A DNA stretch of 64,000 bases, taken from positions 434,001 through 498,000 of the forward strand of contig NZ_QOIN01000046.1 in the NCBI RefSeq assembly GCF_003323715.1, read 5' to 3'. Each line of letters begins with the position of its first letter. Position 1 is the stretch's first letter. Below the pieces are notes generated by a model. That model saw nothing but the letters and a program-made list of their open reading frames with translations, was not told the DNA's origin and did not search any database. The position numbers were made by a program, and so were the translations under genes. Shown here piece by piece: positions 8,987 to 17,714 of this stretch. The DNA comes from Streptomyces diacarni (GTDB taxonomy: Bacteria; Actinomycetota; Actinomycetes; Streptomycetales; Streptomycetaceae).

Positions 8987-11218
8987 ATGCCACGATCCAC
9001 CGAAACCGCTGAGTCCACCGAAACCACGGAAACCGCCGTCTCGTCGACCATCCGCTGGGACCAGGACGGTGACGGCGTCGTCACGCTGACCTTCGACGAC
9101 CCCGACCAGTCGGCCAACACCATGAACGCGGCCTTCCAGGCGTCGCTGACCGCGACCGCCGACCGGCTGGAGGCCGAACGCGAGAGCGTGCGCGGCGTCA
9201 TCATGACCTCCGCGAAGAAGACGTTCTTCGCGGGCGGCGACCTGCGCCTGCTCATCCAGGCGCGGCCCGGCGACGCCCAGCAGGTCTTCGACAACGGCAT
9301 GCGCATCAAGCGCGACCTGCGCCGGATCGAGACCCTCGGCGTGCCCGTCGTGGCCGCGGTCAACGGGGCCGCGCTCGGCGGCGGCCTGGAGATCGCGCTC
9401 GCCTGCCACCACCGGGTGGCGCTCGACGCGAAAGGCTCGAAGATCGGCTGCCCCGAGGCCACGCTCGGCCTGCTGCCCGCGGGCGGCGGCGTCACCCGTA
9501 CGGTGCGGCTGCTCGGCGTCACGGACGCGCTGCTGAACGTGCTGCTCCAGGGGCAGCAGTACCACCCGGCGCGCGCCAAGGAGGTCGGGCTCGTCCACGA
9601 GGTCGTGCAGACACGCGAGGAGATGCTGGCCGCGGCGCGCGCCTTCATCGAGGCCAACCCCGAGGCGCGCCAGCCCTGGGACGAGAAGGGCTACCGGATC
9701 CCCGGCGGGACGCCCGCGCACCCGAAGTTCGCCGAGAACCTGCCCGCCTTCCCCGCCAACTTGAAGAAGCAGACCGGCGGCGCCCCCTACCCGGCGCAGC
9801 GCAACATCATGGCCGCGGCGGTCGAGGGCTCCCAGGTCGATTTCGAGACGGCGCAGGTCATCGAGGCGCGCTACTTCGTGGAGCTGGCCTGCGGTCAGAT
9901 CTCCACCAACATGATCCAGGCCTTCTTCTTCGACCTCCAGGCCGTCAACGCGGGCCGCAGCAGGCCGGACGGCGTCCCGGAGCGGAAGGTGGCGAAGGTC
10001 GCCGTACTCGGCGCCGGGATGATGGGCGCCGGGATCGCCTACTCCTGCGCCAAGGCGGGCATCGAGGTGGTCCTCAAAGACGTCTCGCGGGAGGCGGCCG
10101 ACAAGGGCAAGGCCTACTCGGCGGGGCTGCTGGACAAGGCGCTTCAGCGGGGCAAGACGACCGAGGCCAAGCGGGACGCCCTGCTGGCCCGCATCACGCC
10201 CACCGCCGATCCGCAGGACGTGGCCGGCTGCGACGCGGTGATCGAGGCGGTGTTCGAGGACCCGGCGCTCAAGCACAAGGTCTTCCAGGAGATCCAGGGC
10301 ATCGTCGCTCCCGACGCGCTGCTGTGCTCCAACACCTCCACCCTGCCCATCACCGACCTGGCCGAAGGCGTGGAGCGGCAGCGGGACTTCATCGGGCTGC
10401 ACTTCTTCTCGCCCGTCGACAAGATGCCGCTCGTCGAGATCATCAAGGGCCGCGAGACCGGCGACGAGGCGCTGGCCCGCGCCTTCGACCTCGTGCAGCA
10501 GATCCGCAAGACCCCGATCGTCGTCGGCGACTCGCGCGGGTTCTTCACCTCCCGCGTCATCGGGCACTTCATCAACGAGGGCGTCGCGCTGCTCGCCGAG
10601 GGCGTGGACCCGGCCACCGTGGAGCAGGCCGCCGCGCAGGCCGGCTATCCGGCCAAGGTGCTCTCCCTGATGGACGAGCTCACCCTGACGCTGCCGCGCA
10701 GGATCCGCGACGAGACGCGCCAGGCCCTGCGCGCCGAGGGAAAGGACCTGCCCGCGCACCCGGCGGACGCCGTACTGGACCGCATGGTCGACGAGTTCGG
10801 CCGCACCGGGCGCAGCGGCGGCGCCGGGTTCTACGACTACGACGAGAGCGGCAAGCGCGTCGGGCTCTGGCCGGGACTGCGTGCCCACTTCACCAGGCAG
10901 GGCGCACAGGAGGACGGCACCGGCATCCCGTTCGCGGACATGCGGGAGCGGATGCTCTTCGCCGAGGCGCTGGACACCGTGCGGCTCTTCGAGGAGGGCG
11001 TGCTCACCACGGTCGCCGACGCCAACATCGGTTCCATCATGGGCATCGGCTTCCCCGCCTGGACGGGCGGCGTCATCCAGTACATCAACGGCTACGAGGG
11101 CGGCCCCGCGGGGTTCGTCGCCCGTGCCCGCGAGTTGGGCGCGCGCTACGGGGAGCGGTTCGCGGTGCCCGCGCTGCTGGAGGAGAAGGCCGCGAAGGGT
11201 GAGACCTTCACCGACTGA
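8987..11218 (+). CDS. Fatty-acid oxidation multifunctional protein: enoyl-CoA hydratase / 3-hydroxyacyl-CoA dehydrogenase (FadB-type)
   Basis: Predicted 743-residue fusion. Residues about 15-300 are the crotonase domain, with SAKKTFFAGGDLRLL, the oxyanion-hole stretch AAVNGAALGGGLEIALACHH and CPEATLGLLPAGGGV. From about residue 335 the NAD-binding Rossmann domain begins with VAVLGAGMMGAGIAYSCAKAG; the catalytic His is in GLHFFSPVDKMPLVEII, followed by NEGVALLAEGV in the C-terminal helical domain and a second dehydrogenase-like repeat to the end. It carries out hydration and NAD-dependent oxidation in beta-oxidation. It follows the thiolase on the same strand and converges with the MerR gene. 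The length is normal. Confidence 0.94.
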   Translation: MPRSTETAESTETTETAVSSTIRWDQDGDGVVTLTFDDPDQSANTMNAAFQASLTATADRLEAERESVRGVIMTSAKKTFFAGGDLRLLIQARPGDAQQVFDNGMRIKRDLRRIETLGVPVVAAVNGAALGGGLEIALACHHRVALDAKGSKIGCPEATLGLLPAGGGVTRTVRLLGVTDALLNVLLQGQQYHPARAKEVGLVHEVVQTREEMLAAARAFIEANPEARQPWDEKGYRIPGGTPAHPKFAENLPAFPANLKKQTGGAPYPAQRNIMAAAVEGSQVDFETAQVIEARYFVELACGQISTNMIQAFFFDLQAVNAGRSRPDGVPERKVAKVAVLGAGMMGAGIAYSCAKAGIEVVLKDVSREAADKGKAYSAGLLDKALQRGKTTEAKRDALLARITPTADPQDVAGCDAVIEAVFEDPALKHKVFQEIQGIVAPDALLCSNTSTLPITDLAEGVERQRDFIGLHFFSPVDKMPLVEIIKGRETGDEALARAFDLVQQIRKTPIVVGDSRGFFTSRVIGHFINEGVALLAEGVDPATVEQAAAQAGYPAKVLSLMDELTLTLPRRIRDETRQALRAEGKDLPAHPADAVLDRMVDEFGRTGRSGGAGFYDYDESGKRVGLWPGLRAHFTRQGAQEDGTGIPFADMRERMLFAEALDTVRLFEEGVLTTVADANIGSIMGIGFPAWTGGVIQYINGYEGGPAGFVARARELGARYGERFAVPALLEEKAAKGETFTD

Positions 11219-11224
11219 CCCTCC

Positions 11225-11276
11225 GTGTCACCGCGGCGCGGGGGCCGCCAGCCCCCGTGTCACCGCGGCGCGGGGC
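11225..11276. repeat. Short direct repeat between convergent genes
   Basis: GTGTCACCGCGGCGCGGGG occurs twice, 32 bases apart, between the ends of the FadB-type and MerR genes. A small hairpin, GGGGGC-CGCCA-GCCCCC, lies between the copies and could help to end transcription from either side. Confidence 0.5.
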
Positions 11277-12060
11277 CCGAAGCCGCGGGCTCGGGCTCCG
11301 CGTCCGGCTGCGGGGCGCTCTCCTGCGGGAACGCCTCCCGCAGCTCCTCCTTCATGGAGCGCTGGAAGGTGGTCACCAGGGCCTGCACCACCATCGGCTG
11401 CATGTGCGCGGACAGCGACTTCATCCGCTCCAGCCGCTCCGGGTCCGACTCCTGCTCCCGGTAGGGGTCCCAGACCTCCCTCTTGAACAGGCGGCTCAGC
11501 TCACGCGCCGCCGAGCGGGTGTGCTCCAGCATCACCTCGCGGGCGGCCAGGATCGCCTCCTGGGAGATCGGCACGTCCAGCAGCCGCACCCCGAGCTGGA
11601 GCATCGCCGGGTCGACCCGGAAGACGTCGGGGTCGTCCGTGCGGGCGAGCACGCTCATCGCCTCCAGCCGGTCCAGGTCGTCGTCCGTCAGCTCCCGTCC
11701 GACGCGGGCCCGCAGCTGGCCGCGTGTCGTCTCGTCCACCGTGTCGGGTGTCCAGGAGGCGACCACGGCCCGGTGGATGGCCAGGTCGTGGGCGCTGATG
11801 TCGTCGGGGAGCCGCTGGAGGTAGCGCTCGATGGCGGCCAGCGTCATGCCCTGGTTCTGCAGCTCCTCTATGAGCGCCAGCCGGGAGAGGTGCTCGGGAC
11901 CGTACCTGCCGACGCGGCGGGGGCCGATCGTGGGCGGTGGCAGCAGGCCCCGGGTGCTGTAGAAACGGATGGTGCGAACGGTCACCCCCGCGCGGGCCGC
12001 GAGCTGGTCGACGGTGAGCTGGTCGGTGAGCGCCTCCGTCGGCCCGTCCTGTCGCTCCAT
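11260..12060 (-). CDS. MerR-family transcriptional regulator next to fatty-acid genes
   Basis: Predicted 266-residue regulator. The HTH lies at residues about 13-80: LTVDQLAARAGVTVRTIRFYSTRGLLPPPTIG, RRVGRYGPEHLSRLALIEELQNQGMTLAAIERYL in continuous order, the standard MerR first helix, wing and second helix. The rest is a long helical effector domain (about 85-245) without Cys, so it is not a metal sensor, and it ends in an acidic Pro/Ala tail. It diverges from the acyl-CoA ligase gene with 123 bases between starts; an interrupted repeat, ACAG-TATTG-CTGT (12119-12131), lies in that gap. Control of the flanking beta-oxidation genes, perhaps in response to acyl-CoA, is inference. Confidence 0.9.
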   Translation of the reverse strand: MERQDGPTEALTDQLTVDQLAARAGVTVRTIRFYSTRGLLPPPTIGPRRVGRYGPEHLSRLALIEELQNQGMTLAAIERYLQRLPDDISAHDLAIHRAVVASWTPDTVDETTRGQLRARVGRELTDDDLDRLEAMSVLARTDDPDVFRVDPAMLQLGVRLLDVPISQEAILAAREVMLEHTRSAARELSRLFKREVWDPYREQESDPERLERMKSLSAHMQPMVVQALVTTFQRSMKEELREAFPQESAPQPDAEPEPAASGPAPR

Positions 12061-12183
12061 GTGCCGCGCCTTCCTCACCGCCGCGTCAGCGGCCTGCCGT
12101 CCGTACCGATCACGTTCAACAGTATTGCTGTCGCACCACTCGTGTGAAACCTTCGCAGGCGTCTTTCGGCTTCCGGAGGTGCC

Positions 12184-13992
12184 ATGACCACGCTCCTGCG
12201 ACTCCCCGGCGACACCCCCTCCGCACTGACCCTCTGCGATCTGCTGCTGCGCGACGTGGAGGACCACGGCGACCTGGCGGCGCTGTCCTGGTACGCCGAC
12301 GACGGCACGCGCACCACACTGACCTGGGCCCAGGCCCGCCACCGGATCGCCGAGGTGGCGGCCGGGCTCACCGCGCTGGGCGTCACCCCCGGTGACCACG
12401 TCCTGCTCATGATGGGCAACCGCCCCGAGCACTGGCTCACCGACCTCGCCCTCGTCCACCTGGGCGCCGTCCCCGTCTCGGTGTACCAGACGGCCGCCAC
12501 CGAGCAGATCGCCCACATCGTGCGCCACTCACGGGCGCGGCTCGCCGTCGTCGGCACAGCCGCGGAACGCGAGCGCTGGGAGCGGCTGCCGGCCCGCCTG
12601 GGCCTCCAGCGGCTCGTCGTGGCAGACGAGGACGCAGCGGGCCCGCACACCGCCTGGGACACGCTGCCGCGCCCCTGTGATCCTTCCGTCTTCGAGGAGA
12701 CCTGGCGCCGGGTGCGCTCCTCGGATCCGGTGACCGTCGTCTACACCTCGGGCACCACAGGAGACCCCAAGGGCGTGGTGATCAGCCACCGCAACGTCGT
12801 CCGCAACGCCCTCGCGCTCGACCAGGTCGCCGAGCTGCCCGACCACGCCGACCACCTGTGCTACCTGCCCTTCGCCCACATCGCCGAACGGATGCTGGGC
12901 ATCTACCTGCCCGTCTTCCGCGCCTCCCACGTCCACCTGTGCGCGGACCCGGCGCAACTCGCCCCGCTGGCCCGCAGGCTGCACCCCGCCGAGTTCTTCG
13001 GCGTCCCCAGGATCTGGGAGAAGCTCGCCGCCTCGCTGCGCGCCGGCGTGGAGGCGCTCGCGCCGGAGCGGCGCGCCGCCGTCGCGGCCGCCGGCGAGGT
13101 GGCCCGCGCCCACGTGCGCTGCCGGGAGCGCGGGCAGGTGCCCGAGCCCGAACTGGCGGCGGCCTACGCGCAGGCCAGGCGCGAGGTGATCGAGCCGCTG
13201 CTGGCGCAGGCGGGCTTCGAGTCGCTGGTGTGGACGGCCAGCGCCTCGGCGCCCATGCCGCCGGACGTGCTCGACTTCTGGGCGGGCTTCGGCATCGCGA
13301 TCATGGACGCGTGGGGGCTGACGGAGACGACCGGAGCGCTCACCCTCAACGGGCCCCAGGCCTTCAGGATCGGCTCCGTGGGCCGGCCCCTGGAAGGCAC
13401 CGAGGTCCGTACGGCCGCGGACGGCGAGATCGAGGTGCGCGGCACCACCGTCTTCGAGGGTTACCTGCGCCCCGACGGCTTTGTCGAGCCCGCCACCGAC
13501 GCGGACGGCTGGTTCGCCACCGGCGACATCGGCCGCGTCGACGACGACGGCTTCCTGTGGCTGACCGACCGCAAGAAGGACATGATCGTCACCTCCTCGG
13601 GCAAGAACGTCTCGCCCGCTCTGGTGGAGAACGCGCTCAAGGAGCACCCCCTCATCGGGCAGGCACTGGTGCACGGGGACGGCCGCTCCTACCTGGTGGC
13701 GCTGCTGGTGCTGGACACCGAGGCGGCCGGCGCCTGGGCGGCCCGCCAGGGCATCGACGCCGCCGACGGCGCCCTGTGCGGGCACCCGGCCGTACGGGCC
13801 GAGGCCGAGCGGGCCGTCGCTGCCGCCAACGCGCGGCTCAACCGCACGGAACAGGTCAAGCGCTTCCGCCTCCTGGAGCGCGAGTGGAGCCCCGCGACGG
13901 GTGAGCTGACGCCCTCGCTCAAACTCCGCCGCCGGGTGATCACGGATGCCTACCGCCGCGAGATCGACGCACTTTACGAAGATCATGTGTGA
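12184..13992 (+). CDS. Long-chain acyl-CoA synthetase (FadD-type)
   Basis: Predicted 602-residue AMP-forming ligase. The P-loop motif VVYTSGTTGDPKGVV lies near residue 195, followed by CYLPFAHIAERMLGIY, a feature of long-chain enzymes. Further on are ASASAPMPPDVLDFW, IMDAWGLTETTGALTLN, TDADGWFATGDIGRVDDDGFLWLTDR in consecutive strands, and KKDMIVTSSGKNVSP, the hinge region. The C-terminal Lys is probably in TPSLKLRRR. It activates long-chain fatty acids with ATP and CoA, feeding the beta-oxidation genes upstream. The ATG follows a good GGAGG site and diverges from the MerR regulator. Confidence 0.94.
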   Translation: MTTLLRLPGDTPSALTLCDLLLRDVEDHGDLAALSWYADDGTRTTLTWAQARHRIAEVAAGLTALGVTPGDHVLLMMGNRPEHWLTDLALVHLGAVPVSVYQTAATEQIAHIVRHSRARLAVVGTAAERERWERLPARLGLQRLVVADEDAAGPHTAWDTLPRPCDPSVFEETWRRVRSSDPVTVVYTSGTTGDPKGVVISHRNVVRNALALDQVAELPDHADHLCYLPFAHIAERMLGIYLPVFRASHVHLCADPAQLAPLARRLHPAEFFGVPRIWEKLAASLRAGVEALAPERRAAVAAAGEVARAHVRCRERGQVPEPELAAAYAQARREVIEPLLAQAGFESLVWTASASAPMPPDVLDFWAGFGIAIMDAWGLTETTGALTLNGPQAFRIGSVGRPLEGTEVRTAADGEIEVRGTTVFEGYLRPDGFVEPATDADGWFATGDIGRVDDDGFLWLTDRKKDMIVTSSGKNVSPALVENALKEHPLIGQALVHGDGRSYLVALLVLDTEAAGAWAARQGIDAADGALCGHPAVRAEAERAVAAANARLNRTEQVKRFRLLEREWSPATGELTPSLKLRRRVITDAYRREIDALYEDHV

Positions 13993-14121
13993 GATGTTCC
14001 CCGGTGTGACCTGCATCACCGCATAGTTGCCCTGTGCAGGGAAAGGTGACGCCTTGGTCCGCAGCCGTGCTCGCGGCGGCCGGCCCGGCAACGCCCGAAC
14101 CTCAAGTGAGTTGGAACGATC

Positions 14122-15603
14122 GTGAGCAACGACGTCGTCCAGGACGCCATCCCGCCGCAACCCGGCGGGGGTGACCGGGCCGGAGCGCAGACCCCCCACG
14201 GGCCGGCGCAGGACGCCGGGGACACCGGCTACAGCAAAGACCTCAAGGCGCGCCACATCAACATGATCGCCATCGGCGGGGCGATCGGCACCGGTCTGTT
14301 CCTGGGCGCGGGCGGCCGCCTCGCCTCCGCGGGGCCCGCGCTGGCGATCGCCTACGCCGTCTGCGGCCTCTTCGCCTTCTTCGTCGTCAAGGCGCTCGGC
14401 GAGATGGTGCTGCACCGCCCCTCCTCGGGCTCCTTCGTCTCCTACTCGCGCGAGTTCCTGGGGGAGAAGGGCGCCTACGTCGCCGGCTGGATGTACTTCC
14501 TCAACTGGTCGACCACCGGCATCGCCGACATCACCGCCATCGCCCTCTACACCCACTACTGGAGCTTCTTCACCGACATCCCGCAGTGGGTGCTCGCGCT
14601 GATCGCGCTAGCCGTGGTGCTGGCCATCAACATGATCTCCGTGAAGATCTTCGGCGAGCTGGAGTTCTGGTTCGCGGTGATCAAGGTGGCGGCCCTGGTG
14701 GTCTTCATGGGCATCGGCATCGTCCTGCTCGCCACCCAGCACGAGGTCGGCGGCACCACCCCGGGGCTCAGCCAGATCACCGACCACGGCGGCATCTTCC
14801 CCGGCGGTCTGATGCCCGTCGTCATCGTCATGCAGGGCGTCGTCTTCGCCTACTCCTGCGTCGAACTGGTCGGCGTGACCGCGGGCGAGACCGCCGAGCC
14901 GCACAAGGTCGTCCCCAAGGCCGTGAACGCGATCATGTGGCGCGTCGGCTTCTTCTACGTCGGCTCCGTGCTGCTGCTCACGCTGCTGCTGCCCTGGGAC
15001 CAGTTCGCCGACGGGGAGAGCCCGTTCGTGACCGTGCTGTCCAAGCTCGGGGTGCCCGGCGCGGGCGACGTGATGAACCTCGTCGTCCTCACCGCGGCCA
15101 TGTCCAGCCTCAACTCCGGGCTCTACTCCACCGGGCGCATCCTGCGCTCCATGGCCATGTCGGGGTCGGCGCCCAAGTTCACCGGCCGGATGAACCGCAG
15201 CCAGGTGCCCTACGGCGGCATCCTGCTCACCTCGGCCGTGTGCGTCGTCGGTGTCGGGCTCAACTACGTGGTGCCCGGCAAGGCGTTCGAGATCGTGCTG
15301 AACATCGCCGCGCTCGGCATCATCAGCACCTGGTGCACCATCATGCTGTGCCACTGGGTGTTCGTGCGGCGCGCCAAGGCCGGGCTGGTCGAGCGCCCGT
15401 CCTTCCGGCTGCCCTTCTCGCCCGTCACCGAGTGGGTGACGATCGCCTTCCTGGTCGGCGTCGTCGTGCTGATGTGGAAGGACCCCGACGTGGGCCGGCG
15501 CACCGTGATGCTCGTACCCGTGATCGCCGCCGCGCTGGTCGCGGGGTGGTTCGGCGTGCGCGGACGGGTGCGGGCCGCCGCCGCGGAACGCGAGGTGAAG
15601 TAG
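14122..15603 (+). CDS. Amino-acid permease, APC family
   Basis: Predicted 493-residue inner-membrane transporter with about 12 hydrophobic segments. After a cytoplasmic N-terminus of about 40 residues comes the family signature LKARHINMIAIGGAIGTGLF, then AGPALAIAYAVCGLFAFFVVKALGEM, GSFVSYSREFLGEKGAYVAGWMYFLNW and, later, YSCVELVGVTAGETAEP. This is the GABA/proline/aromatic-type amino-acid transporter subgroup; a single substrate cannot be read from the sequence. The start is GTG at 14122 with a poor ribosome site; this start leaves the N-terminal signature intact. It is not obviously in an operon. Confidence 0.92.
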   Translation: MSNDVVQDAIPPQPGGGDRAGAQTPHGPAQDAGDTGYSKDLKARHINMIAIGGAIGTGLFLGAGGRLASAGPALAIAYAVCGLFAFFVVKALGEMVLHRPSSGSFVSYSREFLGEKGAYVAGWMYFLNWSTTGIADITAIALYTHYWSFFTDIPQWVLALIALAVVLAINMISVKIFGELEFWFAVIKVAALVVFMGIGIVLLATQHEVGGTTPGLSQITDHGGIFPGGLMPVVIVMQGVVFAYSCVELVGVTAGETAEPHKVVPKAVNAIMWRVGFFYVGSVLLLTLLLPWDQFADGESPFVTVLSKLGVPGAGDVMNLVVLTAAMSSLNSGLYSTGRILRSMAMSGSAPKFTGRMNRSQVPYGGILLTSAVCVVGVGLNYVVPGKAFEIVLNIAALGIISTWCTIMLCHWVFVRRAKAGLVERPSFRLPFSPVTEWVTIAFLVGVVVLMWKDPDVGRRTVMLVPVIAAALVAGWFGVRGRVRAAAAEREVK

Positions 15604-15715
15604 CCGGCCCCGCACCGGCTGCGGACGGTCGCGCCGCCCGCCGGCCCGGAGTTCGCCGACGGGCCCGCGACGTGGCCGGCCTCCGTCCGCTCCCGCGGGA
15701 GAAGGCCCTCGTGCC

Positions 15716-16324
15716 GTGCCTGGGCGCGACGTCGCAGATCCGCGTCCCGGACGGCAGCCGGTGCACCGGATTGATCGAAGCCCAGGGGACCGGACGCCGG
15801 ACGGCGGGACCGACCGGGCCGACAGCGGGCCGTCCCGCAGCCCGTCGGCCACGGGATCCCCGTCGCCAACGGCCGAACGGTTCGTGAAGCCGCCGAACGT
15901 GTGCCTGTATCTGAGGGAACACACCGGGCTCATGGAGCCGCTGGTCCCCGGGCCCAAGCTGAGGTTCGCGCACAAGGAAACGGCCAGTTGCGACTTCGAA
16001 CCCGGCAAGGAACTCGACAGGGCGATCAACCAGCTCGACGTGGAGGCTCCCCTGCTGCCCGCGAACCTCGGGGGGTGCCCCACGGACGGCGAGCGGCTGC
16101 CCGGCCTCGGCGACGAGGCCTACATCTCCGAGGAGACGGATCTCGACGACGGCGATTGGCGCGAGCGCGAGGTGCGGGTCTACTTCCGCGTCAAAAACCT
16201 CGCCGTGTGCCTGACGCACCGAAGAGCCGCCCTGGCCGCACTGCCGCCCGATTCCAGGAAGGCAGTGATCACGTTCGCGCACGCTGTCGACAAATGGGTG
16301 CGACAGGCCCCGGTGACCTCATGA
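15716..16324 (+). CDS. DUF3558-like hypothetical protein, probably lacking its N-terminus
   Basis: A frame of up to 202 residues. From about residue 55 it reads like the extracellular domain of actinobacterial DUF3558-type lipoproteins: RFVKPPNVCLYL, a second Cys in KETASCDFEPG, a third in LGGCPTDGERLPGLGDEAYIS, and then VRVYFRVKNLAVCLTHRRA, the 'R..N..V.V' strand. Neither the first 55 residues nor the sequence upstream encodes a signal peptide or membrane segment in the same frame, and third-position bias is weak before about 15830. It may be a remnant or start further in, for example GTG at 15884 or 15899. The stop lies in a tandem repeat. No function is proposed. Confidence 0.45.
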   Translation: MPGRDVADPRPGRQPVHRIDRSPGDRTPDGGTDRADSGPSRSPSATGSPSPTAERFVKPPNVCLYLREHTGLMEPLVPGPKLRFAHKETASCDFEPGKELDRAINQLDVEAPLLPANLGGCPTDGERLPGLGDEAYISEETDLDDGDWREREVRVYFRVKNLAVCLTHRRAALAALPPDSRKAVITFAHAVDKWVRQAPVTS

Positions 16325-16344
16325 CCTGGTGACCTCATGACCTG
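16313..16344. repeat. Tandem 16-bp repeat, two copies
   Basis: GTGACCTCATGACCTG is present twice head to tail (16313-16328, 16329-16344), followed by GTGA. It covers the stop of the DUF3558-like frame and the 3' end of the opposing esterase frame. Confidence 0.8.
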
Positions 16345-17656
16345 GTGAGCCGGGCCGGGATCCTGCGTGGGGCACCCGGCCCGGTCGCCCGGGTCCGTCG
16401 TACGTGCCGACCAGCCGGCGTTCAAGGCCGAGGACGAGTCGCGGCGGAGTCAGCTCGCTCGACGTCCTTGACGAACACGAGCCCGTCGACGTCGGCCAGG
16501 TGGGCCGGGTCGAGCGGGGAGTAGCCGAACCAGGGGAGACGCGGGCGGCGGGCCGCGGTCCCGCGGCCAGGGAGGTGGCCCACTCCGGCGCGTCGATCAG
16601 GCAGCGATCCTCCGGCAGCGCGTACAGGAGGCCCTCCACGGTGTCCGGGGGCGGGACGTCCACGCCCTGGTGCCGGAGCGTGCCGAGCGCCGTGGCCACG
16701 AAGGCGTAAGCGCCGCCCAGCCGCGCGCTGACGAGCGCGCCGGCGCCCCACCACTCCAGCGGCGGGCCGCCCATGCTCATCGCGCTCTTGGCCCGCTGGA
16801 GATGGCCGTTGTGCGCGGAGACAAGTGCCCGGCCCCGCCGGGCGAGGGCCAGGAGGTTGTCGGCCATGATCTGGTCCCGCAGGCCCAGCAGCCGTGTCAT
16901 GCGGCCCTGCGAGGTGTCGGCCATCCAGGAGTGGTAGCGCAGCAGGCCGACGGCGGTGCGCCCGTACAGGCGTGCCCGCTCCCAGTCCTCCTGGGAGGTC
17001 GCCGTATCCGGACGCGGCAGCCGCGCGTCGAGCAGCGCCACCAGGTCGTCGGCGAGCAGGCGCAGCCGCTGGGCCTCGGCCGAGCTCCCCACGGACCTGT
17101 CCGGGTTCCGCATCGCGGCGGGTTCGGTCCACAGCTCGTCGGCGCCGAGCAGGTCCTGGAGCGTCCGCGCGGTGCAGGGGAGGAGTTCCGGCTCCACCCG
17201 CGCCGAGAGGTGGTCGTGCAGTGCGGTGAGGGCCTGCCGGGGGCTCGCGGCGCCGGATATCTCCAGGGGGCCGTCGACACCGGCGAAGCGCACCTGCTCG
17301 GATGCCGGGCGGTCCTCGTTGTAGGCGCGCATCCAGCGCACGAGTGCGCGGTTGCCGGCGAACGCGCCCCAGCCGTGGCTGAATCCGTGCTCCATGACCG
17401 CGTCGAGGTCGCCCGTGCCCGAGGTGACGTAGGCGTCCACGGTCAGGCCTGCCAGGCAGTCGCTCTCGACGGCGATCGTCCGGTAGCCCTCCTCTTCGAC
17501 GAGCTGCCGGAAGAGGGCGTTGCGCAGGTCGAGCAGCGCGTCCTCACCGTGGACCGGCTCGCCCAGGGCGAGCAGTCGCGGCCGGCCCTCCAACAGCCGC
17601 AGGAGCGCGGGCGCTTCGACGGGATGAGTGGTGGTGTGCTGGGTTTCGGCGTCCAT
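16319..17656 (-). CDS. Erythromycin-esterase-family protein, probable frameshift near the C-terminus
   Basis: The open frame codes for 445 residues. It matches the succinoglycan-biosynthesis/erythromycin-esterase fold: LLALGEPVHGEDALLDLRN (the catalytic-type Glu and His), EGYRTIAVESDCLAG, FSHGWGAFAGNRALVRWMRAYN, RFAGVDGPLEISG and ALVSAHNGHLQRAKSAM. After about residue 365 the frame becomes a Ser/Arg/Pro-rich run. In a second frame (stop at 16422) the expected ending is intact: RLPWFGYSPLDPAHLADVDG, then LVFVKDVERA. The shift falls within 16535-16565, a run of GC-rich triplets. This is either a true mutation or a sequencing error; the native protein would be about 410 residues. It diverges from the TioE-like regulator. 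Esterase action on macrolides cannot be assumed. Confidence 0.8.
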   Translation of the reverse strand: MDAETQHTTTHPVEAPALLRLLEGRPRLLALGEPVHGEDALLDLRNALFRQLVEEEGYRTIAVESDCLAGLTVDAYVTSGTGDLDAVMEHGFSHGWGAFAGNRALVRWMRAYNEDRPASEQVRFAGVDGPLEISGAASPRQALTALHDHLSARVEPELLPCTARTLQDLLGADELWTEPAAMRNPDRSVGSSAEAQRLRLLADDLVALLDARLPRPDTATSQEDWERARLYGRTAVGLLRYHSWMADTSQGRMTRLLGLRDQIMADNLLALARRGRALVSAHNGHLQRAKSAMSMGGPPLEWWGAGALVSARLGGAYAFVATALGTLRHQGVDVPPPDTVEGLLYALPEDRCLIDAPEWATSLAAGPRPAARVSPGSATPRSTRPTWPTSTGSCSSRTSSELTPPRLVLGLERRLVGTYDGPGRPGRVPHAGSRPGSPGHEVTRS

Positions 17657-17661
17657 TCCCT

Positions 17662-17677
17662 CAACGGTATCGTTGAA
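17662..17677. promoter_or_regulatory. Palindrome between esterase and TioE-like regulator
   Basis: TCAACG-GTAT-CGTTGA is a perfect interrupted inverted repeat in the 58-base gap between the divergent starts at 17656 and 17715. It overlaps the likely ribosome site of the esterase gene. MerR proteins bind such repeats in the promoter spacer, so it is a candidate operator for the neighbouring regulator. Confidence 0.55.
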
Positions 17678-17714
17678 CTCTCGGTGGAAACTTTTCCGCG
17701 ATATCCTCGGAGTT

